Shown here piece after piece: positions 18,430 to 26,900 of a stretch of DNA of 64,000 nt. The translations under genes were made by a program, and so were the position numbers. Source of the DNA: Rheinheimera sp. 4Y26 (GTDB lineage: Bacteria > Pseudomonadota > Gammaproteobacteria > Enterobacterales > Alteromonadaceae); assembly GCF_025245835.1 (NCBI RefSeq), contig NZ_JAOBWS010000012.1, forward strand, positions 1-64,000. The letters are read 5' to 3'. How positions within the stretch are numbered: the stretch's first letter is position 1; each line of letters opens with the position of its first letter. The notes below the pieces were generated by a model. It searched no databases. It was given only the letters and a program-made list of their open reading frames with translations, and was not told where the DNA came from.

Positions 18430-20475
18430 ATGATTTTATATATCGCCGAAAAACCCAGCCTTGGCCGTGCCATTGCTGCAGTCTTGCCCAAACCCCATAA
18501 AAATGGCGATGGTTTTATTGAGCTCGGCAATGGTGATGTGGTCAGCTGGTGTATCGGCCATTTGCTCGAACAAGCCGAGCCTGAAGTGTATAACCCTGAC
18601 TTTAAAAAATGGCAGTTGCAACATTTACCAATAGTACCGCAGGTGTGGCAACTTAAAGCGCGCGCCAGCAGCGCCAAGCAACTTTCGGTGCTGAAAAAGT
18701 TAATTAAGCAGGCCGATGTGCTGGTGCACGCCGGCGATCCGGACCGCGAAGGCCAGCTGCTGGTGGATGAAGTGATTGCTTATTGTGGCGTCAAAGGTGA
18801 CAAACTAAAGCAAAGCAAGCGCTTACTGATCAACGATTTAAACCCTTCAGCCATTTTACGGGCTTTACAAAACCAAAAAGCCAACCATGATTTTGTGCCG
18901 CTGGCCACCTCAGCGCTGGCGCGCAGCAGAGCCGACTGGTTGTATGGGTTGAATATGACCCGCGCTTATACCTTACAAGGCCAGAAAGCCGGTTTTCAGG
19001 GGGTATTGTCGGTTGGACGGGTGCAAACGCCGGTATTGGGTTTGGTGGTACGCCGCGACCATGAGATTGCCAATTTTATCTCCCGGCCTTTTTATCAGGT
19101 GCTGGCCCATATGCGAGGTGCAGAAAACGACAACAGCATAGCTTTTGTAGCCAAATGGCTGCCAAGTGCCGCCTGTGAACCTTATCAGGACGAAGAAGGC
19201 CGGGTGCTGCACCCTGGCCTTGCCCAAAAAGTAGCACGCAGCATCTCAGCGCAACCTGCGCTGGTAACTAAGCTGGAGCAAAAAAACAAAAAACAATATG
19301 CGCCCTTGCCTTATAACTTGTCGGCTTTGCAAATAGATGCGGCAAAAAAATATGGCATGGCAGCGCAGCAGGTGCTGGATTTAACCCAGCAACTGTACGA
19401 GAAATATCAGCTGGTGACTTACCCAAGGTCGGATTGCCGTTATTTACCCAAAGAGCAATTAGCTGCAGTGCCCGCCATCAGCCGCGCTTTAAGCAATCAC
19501 AACCATCAATTGGCACAGATGGTGGCACAGGCCGATTTTTCGCTGGTGAGTAAAGCCTGGGATGACAAAGAAGTTGGCGCGCACCATGCCATTATTCCCA
19601 CAGAAAAAGCGGTAGACGCCAGCCGTTTAAGCGCTGATTTACAGAAAATTTATGGCCTGATAGCCCGGCAATATTTATTACAGTTTTACCCGCCTTATTG
19701 TTACGGCGAAACCACAGTGGAGTTGACGATTTGCGGTGGACTGTTTCGCACTATTGCCAAAACAGAACAACAACAAGGCTGGAAACAATGGTTTGGCAAA
19801 CACAGTGAAGCGACAACTGCCACTAAAAATGCTGCTGAACACACACCAAACACCGGTGCACAGCAGAACGCAGAGCCAGACCAGCTGTTGCCACCGCTCA
19901 CATTAGGCCAGCAGCTATTTTGCGCCCGTGGTGAAGTGATTGAAAAACATACCCAGCCGCCGGAACATTTTACTGATGCCACATTGCTCGCCGCTATGAC
20001 CGGCATCAGCCGTTTTGTCGAAGACCCGGCTATTAAACAGATTCTGCGCGACACTGATGGCCTTGGCACCGAAGCCACCCGCGCCGGTATTATTGAGCTG
20101 CTGTTTAAACGTGGTTTTTTACAACGTCAGGGCAAACAAATTCTCTCAACAGCAACAGGCAAAAGCCTGATAGCAGCGCTGCCCCAGAGCGCCACTAAAC
20201 CCGATATGACGGCACAGTGGGAAGCTGCACTTTTAAAAATCAGCCAAAAAGAGCTGAGTTATCAGGCTTTTATGCAACCACTGCTCGACACGCTACACGA
20301 CTTAATCAGCAATGCACAACATGCCAAACCTGAAGGTTTACCCACAGATCTCAAACCAAAATGGCAAAAGAGCACCAGCCGCAGCCCTGTAGCAGGCGTT
20401 GGCCGTAAGCCCGCCCCAGCCAAACCAGGCAGATACAAAAAACGACCGCAAACAAATACCGGTAAAAACGCATAA
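18430..20475 (+). CDS. topB: DNA topoisomerase III (TopB)
   Basis: A 681-residue type IA topoisomerase that relaxes and decatenates DNA. It opens with MILYIAEKPSLGRAIA (Toprim start, Glu in AEKPS), has the Toprim acidic motif AGDPDREGQLLVDE, and holds the active-site tyrosine in LVTYPRSDCRYLP. It ends with a basic Lys/Arg/Pro-rich tail. There is a Gln/Thr/Ala-rich insertion of about 45 residues (around DNA 19765-19900) near the C-terminal third. The chosen ATG (18430) matches TopB N-termini. It lacks a clear Shine-Dalgarno sequence, so expression may be low. The in-frame extension back to 18373 is unlike the family. It is divergent from prpE. Confidence 0.95.
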   Translation: MILYIAEKPSLGRAIAAVLPKPHKNGDGFIELGNGDVVSWCIGHLLEQAEPEVYNPDFKKWQLQHLPIVPQVWQLKARASSAKQLSVLKKLIKQADVLVHAGDPDREGQLLVDEVIAYCGVKGDKLKQSKRLLINDLNPSAILRALQNQKANHDFVPLATSALARSRADWLYGLNMTRAYTLQGQKAGFQGVLSVGRVQTPVLGLVVRRDHEIANFISRPFYQVLAHMRGAENDNSIAFVAKWLPSAACEPYQDEEGRVLHPGLAQKVARSISAQPALVTKLEQKNKKQYAPLPYNLSALQIDAAKKYGMAAQQVLDLTQQLYEKYQLVTYPRSDCRYLPKEQLAAVPAISRALSNHNHQLAQMVAQADFSLVSKAWDDKEVGAHHAIIPTEKAVDASRLSADLQKIYGLIARQYLLQFYPPYCYGETTVELTICGGLFRTIAKTEQQQGWKQWFGKHSEATTATKNAAEHTPNTGAQQNAEPDQLLPPLTLGQQLFCARGEVIEKHTQPPEHFTDATLLAAMTGISRFVEDPAIKQILRDTDGLGTEATRAGIIELLFKRGFLQRQGKQILSTATGKSLIAALPQSATKPDMTAQWEAALLKISQKELSYQAFMQPLLDTLHDLISNAQHAKPEGLPTDLKPKWQKSTSRSPVAGVGRKPAPAKPGRYKKRPQTNTGKNA

Positions 20476-20540
20476 CGATGTCTGACTGTGTTGGCATTGC
20501 CATGCTAACCCCAGCGGGCTTCGGCCTCAGAGCTGCTCAG

Positions 20541-20622
20541 TCTTTCTGGTACCAAAGCACTATTTTTCTCGTACCAAAGCACTGTTTCTCGTACCAAAGC
20601 ACTGTTTCTAGTACGAAAGCAC
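20541..20622. repeat. Tandem short repeat array (20-22 bp), same family as 7451-7533
   Basis: Four copies of a unit ending GTACCAAAGCA: GTAC occurs at 20549, 20571, 20591 and 20611 (periods 22, 20, 20). The best units are CTGTTTCTCGTACCAAAGCA (20583-20602) and CTGTTTCTAGTACGAAAGCA (20603-20622). It sits just after the topB stop, in the gap before the PHA depolymerase gene. A 69-codon frame across it is an artefact of the repeat. Confidence 0.75.
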
Positions 20623-20674
20623 TATTGCCAGCAGCATTAAAGTTACGCATTGTCGTTAGTAACTGGATCATCAG

Positions 20675-20719
20675 CTGTTTTTACTGAGGTACTGGCCTCG
20701 TAGCTCCCCGGTAAAACAG
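20675..20719 (+). promoter_or_regulatory. Leader or terminator hairpin before the PHA depolymerase gene
   Basis: CTGTTTTTAC (20675-20684) pairs with GTAAAACAG (20711-20719) with one bulged T, and an inner stem GAGG (20686-20689)/CCTC (20696-20699) lies within. No T tract follows, so it is not a standard terminator of topB. It ends 36 bases before the start codon at 20756 and could be a 5' leader structure. Confidence 0.35.
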
Positions 20720-20755
20720 ATAAACCCGCTCTGCCTTTTTCTCTTTGGAGTTGTT

Positions 20756-21859
20756 ATGAAAGCATCTGGCTCTATTTGTCATCACCACGGGCTCACTGAG
20801 CGTAAAACAGCCCAAGGTACTTCGCCGCGCCACGCACTGCGACTTTTAGTGTCCTTGCTGGCAGCTTCTTTTGTGACAACCTCTGTTGTGGCAGCGAACC
20901 CAGCTGTTGCGGCAGAACAGGCAGCAAGTCGGGCAAAGCTGCCAAAGCTGGTTTTGGACAAAAACATCACGGTGTCGGGTTTATCCTCAGGTGGTTATAT
21001 GGCAGCGCAGTTTCATCTGGCGTATTCCAGCGAAGTGCAAGGTGCAGCTATTGTGGCGGCTGGCCCGGTATATTGTGCGGCTAATAGTCTGCAAACCGCT
21101 TTTGCCCATTGTTTAAACCAACCAAACAGCACGCCGGATTTAACGGCTGCCAAGGCTTATTTAGAAGCGCAGCAGCAAACAGGCGGCATTGATGCCCTTG
21201 AAAATCTGGCCGATGACAAAGTCTGGTTATTTCATGGCAGCAAAGACACAACAGTTGCCGCGCCGGTCAGTGACGCCTTAGCAGCCCAATACCAATCATT
21301 ACTGCCGAAAAACAATGTGGTTTACATCAAAGATAAGCCTTTTGCCCATCATTTCCCGACCAATCACCAGAATGGTACGGATTGCACAGCCTCCACAGCG
21401 CCTTTTATCGGCAACTGCGGATATGACGCGGCCGGTGCGCTGCTCAGCCATTTATTGCCCGGTTTAAAACCCCGCAGCGATAAAGCATCAGGCCAGCTGC
21501 TGGAACTTGACCAGGTTGGCTTAGCGCCCAAAGCCAAAGGCCAGCTTGGCGCGACCGGTTATTTGTATCTGCCGCAAAGCTGCAGTCAGGGTCAAAGCTG
21601 TCGTTTACATGTGAGTTTTCATGGCTGTAAACAATATGCCGGTGCTGTGGGTGATGTTTATGCCCGTTTAACCGGCCTGAATGAATATGCCGACAGCAAC
21701 CAGCTGGTGGTGTTTTATCCGCAGGCTGATCAAAGTGTCATGAATCCAAACGGTTGCTGGGACTGGTGGGGTTACAGCGGCGAGCACTATGCCACTAAAA
21801 ATGGTGCTCAGATGCAGGCGGTGAAACAGCTGGTAGATGTGTTACAAGGACGGCGTTAA
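20756..21859 (+). CDS. Secreted PHA depolymerase-like esterase
   Basis: A 367-residue alpha/beta hydrolase of the extracellular polyhydroxyalkanoate/polyhydroxybutyrate depolymerase group (type 2 catalytic arrangement). An N-terminal extension leads to a hydrophobic signal segment (about residues 27-47, cleavage near VVAAN). The nucleophile elbow is GLSSGGYMA near residue 80. Cysteine pairs are present (CNQ/CAAN region and SCSQGQSC), and the C-terminus has NGCWDWWGYSGEHYATKNGAQ, typical of these esterases. GGAG lies about 6 nt before the ATG. No substrate-binding domain is visible, so it may act on short oligomers or other esters. It stands alone between topB and the convergent GNAT gene. A hairpin encloses its stop codon. 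Confidence 0.8.
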   Translation: MKASGSICHHHGLTERKTAQGTSPRHALRLLVSLLAASFVTTSVVAANPAVAAEQAASRAKLPKLVLDKNITVSGLSSGGYMAAQFHLAYSSEVQGAAIVAAGPVYCAANSLQTAFAHCLNQPNSTPDLTAAKAYLEAQQQTGGIDALENLADDKVWLFHGSKDTTVAAPVSDALAAQYQSLLPKNNVVYIKDKPFAHHFPTNHQNGTDCTASTAPFIGNCGYDAAGALLSHLLPGLKPRSDKASGQLLELDQVGLAPKAKGQLGATGYLYLPQSCSQGQSCRLHVSFHGCKQYAGAVGDVYARLTGLNEYADSNQLVVFYPQADQSVMNPNGCWDWWGYSGEHYATKNGAQMQAVKQLVDVLQGRR

Positions 21860-21866
21860 GCCGTCC
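21848..21866 (+). terminator. Stop-codon hairpin, possible terminator between convergent genes
   Basis: GGACGGC (21848-21854) pairs with GCCGTCC (21860-21866); the five-base loop GTTAA contains the TAA stop (21857-21859). No T tract follows. It lies between the convergent PHA depolymerase and GNAT genes and may act as a transcript end or stabiliser. Confidence 0.4.
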
Positions 21867-21891
21867 CTGCACCAAAGAAGTTTCCGAAGAA

Positions 21892-22398
21892 TTAACCCGG
21901 AAACTGCTGTGCCATGGCCACAAGCGTCGGGCCTGTGACACGGTTAATACGCCAGTCGTCGAGCATAGTGGCGCCAAGCGACTGGTAAAAATCAATGGCT
22001 GGCTGATTCCAGTCCAGCACCGACCATTCCAGCCGGCCACAATCACGCTCCACCGCAAGTTTCGCAAGATATGTAATCAGCGCCTTGCCAATGCCCTTGC
22101 CACGAAGCTTTGGGTCAACAAATAAATCTTCCAGATAAATGCCGGGTTTGGCCAAAAAAGTGGAATAGTTATGGAAAAACAAGGCAAAACCGGCAGGCAC
22201 GCCCTGATAATCGGCTATCACCACTTCGGCAAAAGCTTTATCGCCAAACAAAGTGGCAGTCAGCTTGTCTTCGGTGGCCACCACTTGATGCGCTAGCTTT
22301 TCATATTCCGCCAGCGCCTGAATAAAACTCAGAATTTGTGGCACATCGTTTTTGGTCGCAAGCCGCAAGCTCAAACCGGCAATAGTGGTTTCAATCAT
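21892..22398 (-). CDS. GNAT family N-acetyltransferase (diamine acetyltransferase-like)
   Basis: A 168-residue GNAT enzyme that moves an acetyl group from acetyl-CoA to an amine. The acetyl-CoA loop is seen in DPKLRGKGIGKAL (R/Q-x-x-G-x-G/A pattern), preceded by GIYLEDLFV. EWSVLDWNQPAIDFYQSLGA resembles the spermidine/spermine (SSAT) and thialysine acetyltransferase group, so a polyamine-like substrate is possible. The start at 22398 (MIETTIAG) has AAGGA 7 nt upstream; a longer frame to 22452 runs into nagZ. It follows nagZ by 10 bases and is probably co-transcribed with it. Confidence 0.85.
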   Translation of the reverse strand: MIETTIAGLSLRLATKNDVPQILSFIQALAEYEKLAHQVVATEDKLTATLFGDKAFAEVVIADYQGVPAGFALFFHNYSTFLAKPGIYLEDLFVDPKLRGKGIGKALITYLAKLAVERDCGRLEWSVLDWNQPAIDFYQSLGATMLDDWRINRVTGPTLVAMAQQFPG

Positions 22399-22408
22399 CA
22401 AAAATTCC

Positions 22409-23476
22409 TTATGAACGTTCAACAATGCCGGCAGAGCTGGCGCTGGCTTCAATCTCTACCGCTTTTAATTTCGCCGCGAGTTCAACCGCCGCCTGATAAC
22501 GCGGACTTTGGCTTAACACGGCATCGGTTAAATGGGCCTGATGTTTTAACCGCGATAAACGTGTGCTGCTGTGCTGCCAATATTGCTGCGGCAAGGTATC
22601 CAGCACTTCAATAGCACCTGCTCTGTCGTTACAGACCAGAATCATGTCACAACCTGCACTGAGTGCAGCTTCGGCGCGCTGCTGATAGGAGCCGGCCTGA
22701 TGTGCGCCTTTCATGCCCAAATCGTCAGAAAACACCACTCCATCAAACTTCATTTCAGTGCGTAGTACCTGTTGCAGCCAGTAGGTAGAAAAACCGGCCG
22801 CTTTGTCACAAAAGGCCGGATACACCACATGGGCCGGCATCACAGCGTCCAGCGCGCCCAGTTGTTGTAACTGGCGAAAGACAGTTAAATCCAGCTGTTC
22901 TATTTCTTCGCGGCTGCGTCTGTCATAAGGCAGCTCTAAGTGCGAGTCTTCTTTGACACTGCCATGGCCAGGGAAATGTTTGCCGGTGGTTTTCATACCA
23001 GCCTGATGCATGCCTTTGGCAAAAGCGTTCACCAGCGCCACCACTTTGGCAGGTTCGCTGTGAAAAGCACGGTTTCTGATCACATCACAGACACCCCAGA
23101 TATCAGCAACGGGGGCAAAAGAAATATCAATGTCCTGCGCTAATACTTCCACCGCCATCAGCCAGGCTATTTCAGTGGCGTATTGGGATGCCAGAGCTAA
23201 ATCCTGGCCGGCACCAGGCCAAATCTGCCCCATAGCAGGTAATAAGGTAAATTCAGGACGAAATCTTTGGACCCGGCCGCCTTCATGGTCAACTGCCAAT
23301 AACAACGGATTTTTACTGGCAGCACGGCTTTGGCGCACCAGTTCTTTTAGCTGAGCTTTGTCGTGATAATTGCGGGTGAAATAAATCACGCCGCCAACGG
23401 CCGGATGGGCCAATAATTCTTTTTCTTCCTGGGAAATTTCCGGACCCTGCAGGTCCAGCATCAAAGAGCCGATCAT
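22409..23476 (-). CDS. nagZ: Beta-N-acetylhexosaminidase NagZ
   Basis: A 355-residue GH3 enzyme that removes N-acetylglucosamine from anhydromuropeptides in cytoplasmic cell-wall recycling. The signature GKHFPGHG, with the catalytic-dyad His nearby in KEDSHLELP, and VVFSDDLGMKGA with the nucleophile Asp, are all present, as is AVDHEGGRVQRF near the start. The start at 23476 (MIGSLMLDLQG) matches the family; the longer frame to 23509 has no support. Length is close to E. coli NagZ (341). It has no signal peptide, which fits a cytoplasmic enzyme. The GNAT gene follows at 10 bases. Confidence 0.93.
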   Translation of the reverse strand: MIGSLMLDLQGPEISQEEKELLAHPAVGGVIYFTRNYHDKAQLKELVRQSRAASKNPLLLAVDHEGGRVQRFRPEFTLLPAMGQIWPGAGQDLALASQYATEIAWLMAVEVLAQDIDISFAPVADIWGVCDVIRNRAFHSEPAKVVALVNAFAKGMHQAGMKTTGKHFPGHGSVKEDSHLELPYDRRSREEIEQLDLTVFRQLQQLGALDAVMPAHVVYPAFCDKAAGFSTYWLQQVLRTEMKFDGVVFSDDLGMKGAHQAGSYQQRAEAALSAGCDMILVCNDRAGAIEVLDTLPQQYWQHSSTRLSRLKHQAHLTDAVLSQSPRYQAAVELAAKLKAVEIEASASSAGIVERS

Positions 23477-23593
23477 GAAATTAATTCTCTTATTGCGCTT
23501 AAAAGGCATGTCAAAGCGGACAGGCTGCTGCCAGAGGGCGGCAAATCATCAGCATAAGGCGTAAAAGCCTTACTTTACCCCATGCGCCCCCAT

Positions 23594-23618
23594 AAAAAAA
23601 GGCCAGCGGATGCTGGCC
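23594..23618 (-). terminator. Intrinsic terminator of fadE
   Basis: GGCCAGC (23601-23607) pairs with GCTGGCC (23612-23618) around a 4-base loop; on the minus strand TTTTTTT (23600-23594) follows. It lies 24 bases after the fadE stop. Confidence 0.85.
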
Positions 23619-23641
23619 TTACGCTTTAAAAATCAGATAAA

Positions 23642-25945
23642 TCAGCCTTTGATGGCCATGGCTTCCAGTTGACCCGGTTTAAAACTATCTACGCTGATAG
23701 CATCAAAACGCAGCTCGTTCATTTCATTAAGCTGTGTGGCTTCGGCAGCGCTAATCACATCAAGCTCAGCGGCTTTGGCAATCAATTGTTGCAGTGGCAG
23801 CTTGCGTGCCAGCTTGCCTTCTTTTTGCGCTGCGTAGATTTTTTTCATCACCGGCTGGGCTGCATGAACCGCCACAAAAGCACGTTCCATTGAACCTGTC
23901 GGGTCGTTTTTGTCTTCACCCAGGTAACATAAATGGGTTAAACGGTCACGGATCACACTTGGTTTTAACAGCGCGTCAGAGATTTGCATCGACACTTCAT
24001 CGTCCGGCATCTGGTAACCAATACCAAATGGGAATACCAGCACTTTTAACAAACCACCAACAAAACGGTTCGGGAAGTTGCTGAAGAAGCCCGCAAAAGC
24101 ACGGCCAATTTCATGCAGATTACGCTGTACGCTGTAATGCACAAAAGGTAAATCCGCAACCTGACGACCATTGTCTTCATAAAATTTCAGTACAGCAGAG
24201 GCAATATACAGATGGCTTAATACGTCACCTAAACGGGCTGACAGCATTTCTTTGCGTTTTAAATCACCACCTAACATCAGCATCGAAAAGTCGGCACTCA
24301 GTGCCAATGCTTTACTCATCCGGCTTAACTGTTTGTAATATTTAGCGGTGTCACCACCCACAGGCGAGCTGTTAAAACAACCGGCCGTTAAACCCTGGAA
24401 CAAAGCACCAAAAGTATTGCCAAGCGCAAAACCAACGTGTTTCAGCAGCAATTCGTCAAACTGTTTTAAACCTTCTTCGGCATTCGGGTTTGCCGCTGCT
24501 TCTAACTCTTTTAATACATAGGGATGGCAACGGGTGGCACCCTGACCAAAAATCATCAGGTTACGGGTTAAAATATTGGCGCCTTCTACCGTGATAGAAA
24601 TTGGCACCCCCATATAACCATGGGCCAGGTAGTTTTTCGGACCACATTGGATAGCACGACCGGCGTGAATATCAAAAGAGTCGTTTAACAAAGTGCGCGA
24701 CATTTCTGTCATATGGTATTTGGCGATAGCGGTCACCACAGACGGGCTCAGTTTCAGGTCAATAGCACCAGCTGTCATCACGCGCATGGCTTCCAGGCTG
24801 TATGTTAATCCACCGATACGGCCGAGTGATTCCTGCACCCCCTCAAACTTACCAATCGCCATACCAAATTGCTGACGCACATAAGCGTAAGCGCCTGTCA
24901 TGCGGGTGGCTAAATGGCCGGTGGCAGTGCCAAGGGCCGGTAACGAAATACCACGGCCTGCTGACAAACATTCCACCAGCATACGCCAGCCACGGCCGGC
25001 GTAAGATGGGCCACCGATGATCCAATCGAGCGGAATAAACACGTCTTTACCGTAAGTAGTACCGTTCATAAAGGCCATATTCATCGGGAAATGACGATCG
25101 CCAATTTTAACGCCAGGGTGTGAGGTTGGAATCAGGGCACAGGTAATACCCAGCTCTTCTTTGTCACCCATCAGTTTATCCGGATCTGATAACTTAAACG
25201 CCAGACCCAGCACAGTGGCAACAGGCGCCAGCGTGATATAACGTTTGTCCCAGTTCAGGCGGATACCCACCACTTCTTTGCCTTCAAACTCACCTTTACA
25301 CACCACACCAGTGTCCGGAATACCACCGGCGTCAGAGCCGGCTTCCGGGCCTGTTAAAGCAAAACAAGGCACTTCTTTACCGGCAGCAAGACCAGGTAAC
25401 CAACGGTCTTTTTGCTCCTGAGTGCCGTAGTGCATCAAAAGCTCGCCCGGGCCTAACGAGTTTGGCACCATCACTGTGACAGCAGCAGTCAAGCTGCGGG
25501 TGGCGATGCGCGAAACTATTGTTGAGTTGGCAATAGCCGAAAACTCACGACCACCGTAGGATTTTGGAATGATCATGGCAAAAAAGCCGTTGGCTTTGAT
25601 GTAATCCCAGACTTCAACCGGCAAATCCCGTTGTTCCTGCACAATTTTGTAGTCGTCCAGCATTTTCAGCAGGGTTTCGACTTCATTGTCCATAAAAGCC
25701 TGCTCTTCGGCTGACAGCTGCGGTTTTGGAATCGCATGCAGTTTGTTCCAGTCTGGTTTGCCTTTGAATAAATCACCATCCCACCAGACATCACCTGCTT
25801 CCATCGCTTCACGTTCAGTATCTGACAGTGGCGGCAGAATTTTTTTGAAGATGGCAAAAATAGGTTTTGTCACCATGTTACGGCGGATGTCAGTGATCCC
25901 AAGGATCACCACCAGCGCCACAATAATTAAAAATAAAATAAACAT
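23642..25945 (-). CDS. fadE: Acyl-CoA dehydrogenase FadE
   Basis: A 767-residue membrane-anchored acyl-CoA dehydrogenase for the first step of fatty-acid beta-oxidation. A single N-terminal membrane helix (FILFLIIVALVVILGI) is followed by the ACAD N-terminal, middle and C-terminal domains and a FadE-type tail. Visible motifs include MIIPKSYGGREFSA, CFALTGPEAGSDAGGIPD, and GRGISLPALGTATGHLA. GAFAGFFSNF-like sequence near residue 640 belongs to the tail. It is somewhat shorter than E. coli FadE (814). AAAGGA lies about 9 nt before the ATG. The TetR/PsrA-like gene is 25 bases upstream on the same strand, so the two are likely one operon under fatty-acid control. Confidence 0.93.
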   Translation of the reverse strand: MFILFLIIVALVVILGITDIRRNMVTKPIFAIFKKILPPLSDTEREAMEAGDVWWDGDLFKGKPDWNKLHAIPKPQLSAEEQAFMDNEVETLLKMLDDYKIVQEQRDLPVEVWDYIKANGFFAMIIPKSYGGREFSAIANSTIVSRIATRSLTAAVTVMVPNSLGPGELLMHYGTQEQKDRWLPGLAAGKEVPCFALTGPEAGSDAGGIPDTGVVCKGEFEGKEVVGIRLNWDKRYITLAPVATVLGLAFKLSDPDKLMGDKEELGITCALIPTSHPGVKIGDRHFPMNMAFMNGTTYGKDVFIPLDWIIGGPSYAGRGWRMLVECLSAGRGISLPALGTATGHLATRMTGAYAYVRQQFGMAIGKFEGVQESLGRIGGLTYSLEAMRVMTAGAIDLKLSPSVVTAIAKYHMTEMSRTLLNDSFDIHAGRAIQCGPKNYLAHGYMGVPISITVEGANILTRNLMIFGQGATRCHPYVLKELEAAANPNAEEGLKQFDELLLKHVGFALGNTFGALFQGLTAGCFNSSPVGGDTAKYYKQLSRMSKALALSADFSMLMLGGDLKRKEMLSARLGDVLSHLYIASAVLKFYEDNGRQVADLPFVHYSVQRNLHEIGRAFAGFFSNFPNRFVGGLLKVLVFPFGIGYQMPDDEVSMQISDALLKPSVIRDRLTHLCYLGEDKNDPTGSMERAFVAVHAAQPVMKKIYAAQKEGKLARKLPLQQLIAKAAELDVISAAEATQLNEMNELRFDAISVDSFKPGQLEAMAIKG

Positions 25946-25970
25946 AAGGCTTGTCCTTTATCGGATGGTT

Positions 25971-26612
25971 TTAGTCAGACTGCAAAGGCGCGGCTATCCC
26001 GGCCGCCAGATAGGGGATCAATCTTTTGATCACACCATCAATTTCCACTACTTCGTTAAAATCGGCTGCTGCAATGTCCTTTAACGCTTCGTTGGACGCC
26101 ATGGTAAAAACGATGGTGCCAAGCGAAAAATGCAGCCGCCAAAAAATTTCACTGGCCGGTAAAGCCGGACAGCTTTGCTGAACCAACAACACAAACTTGT
26201 CTAAAGTACGGCCATAATGATGATTAAAAAACCAGCGCAAGTGGCCTTGTACATCGGTATAACCCCGCCCCAGCAACTGTAAAAACAGCGTGGTACCACG
26301 GTTCTGAATTCTATTAAGCTCCAGTAAAGGCTCAACAAACACCGACAGCACTTTGGATAAATCATTGGGTTTTTGTGATGACAACAGCAAACTGAATTCC
26401 TGATCCAATCTTGGCATCAGCACCGCCAGATAACGTTGTAACACTGCCTGGATCAGTTCTTTTTTCGAACCAAAATGATAATTCACTGACGCCAGATTGA
26501 CTTCGGCCATACCGGTAATTTGCCGAAGCGAAGTGGCGCTGAAGCCGGTGTCGGCAAATAAACGCTCTGCTGCGTCCAGAATTTTTTGTTGGGTATTTTG
26601 TTTACTGGTCAT
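25971..26612 (-). CDS. TetR-family regulator, PsrA-like fatty-acid sensor
   Basis: A 213-residue TetR repressor. The N-terminal helix-turn-helix is clear: ILDAAERLFADTGFSATSLR, then ITGMAEVNLASVNYHFGSKK. The C-terminal part resembles PsrA of Pseudomonas and Shewanella, which binds long-chain acyl ligands and represses beta-oxidation genes. It lies 25 bases upstream of fadE, and two sites like the PsrA consensus (GAAAC..GTTTC type) lie directly upstream of its start, so it probably represses itself and fadE until fatty acids appear. The assignment as PsrA rests on context and motif, not on a search. Confidence 0.82.
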   Translation of the reverse strand: MTSKQNTQQKILDAAERLFADTGFSATSLRQITGMAEVNLASVNYHFGSKKELIQAVLQRYLAVLMPRLDQEFSLLLSSQKPNDLSKVLSVFVEPLLELNRIQNRGTTLFLQLLGRGYTDVQGHLRWFFNHHYGRTLDKFVLLVQQSCPALPASEIFWRLHFSLGTIVFTMASNEALKDIAAADFNEVVEIDGVIKRLIPYLAAGIAAPLQSD

Positions 26613-26627
26613 ATCAGTCAGTCAATT

Positions 26628-26658
26628 TAAACAACTGTTTGAAATGTACGTTTGAAAC
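26628..26658 (-). promoter_or_regulatory. Two PsrA-like operator half-palindromes upstream of the TetR gene
   Basis: TAAAC-AACT-GTTTG (26628-26641) and GTTTGAAAC (26650-26658) lie 16-46 bases upstream of the regulator start. The first matches the PsrA-type pattern (G/C)AAAC(N2-4)GTTT(G/C) in 9 of 10 fixed positions. The position suits autorepression of the psrA-like/fadE operon. Confidence 0.5.
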
Positions 26659-26766
26659 TTCTGTAAGTCAATATAGTGCAGTGATTTTCTGTTTGCCGGA
26701 AATTAGCAAGACACCGTGAAAAACCAGATAAAAATCAACATCTAAAACACCGCAAAAAAAAAGCGC

Positions 26767-26793
26767 TTGACAAGGTAATTTAATTCCTACAAT
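26767..26793 (+). promoter_or_regulatory. Candidate sigma-70 promoter of the structured leader
   Basis: A perfect TTGACA (26767-26772) and TACAAT (26788-26793) are separated by 15 bases, slightly short of the ideal 17. Transcription from here would start near 26800 and give a leader of about 380 nt before the receptor start at 27180. Confidence 0.5.
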
Positions 26794-26836
26794 TTTGAGC
26801 TATCCGCGCTGCCCAGCTGCAGCAATTTTCCCAACG

Positions 26837-26900
26837 ATAAGGAGAAGTAAAGATGCAAAAGCTCGCTGCTAATCTCAGCTCTTATTTTTACTCCCCTTAT
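26837..26900 (+). promoter_or_regulatory. Long leader hairpin enclosing the RBS and start of a short ORF
   Basis: ATAAGGAGAAGTAAAGATGC plus AAAAGCT (26837-26863) pairs with AGCTCTTATTTTTACTCCCC plus TTAT (26877-26900) with small bulges and few mismatches, around a 13-base loop. The left arm contains AAGGAG and the ATG of the 24-codon ORF, so folding would hide its ribosome-binding site. Confidence 0.6.

Noticed and set aside
20478..20687. A 69-codon frame after topB
   Set aside because: It is made largely of the 20-22-bp repeat read as protein, with no ribosome-binding site.
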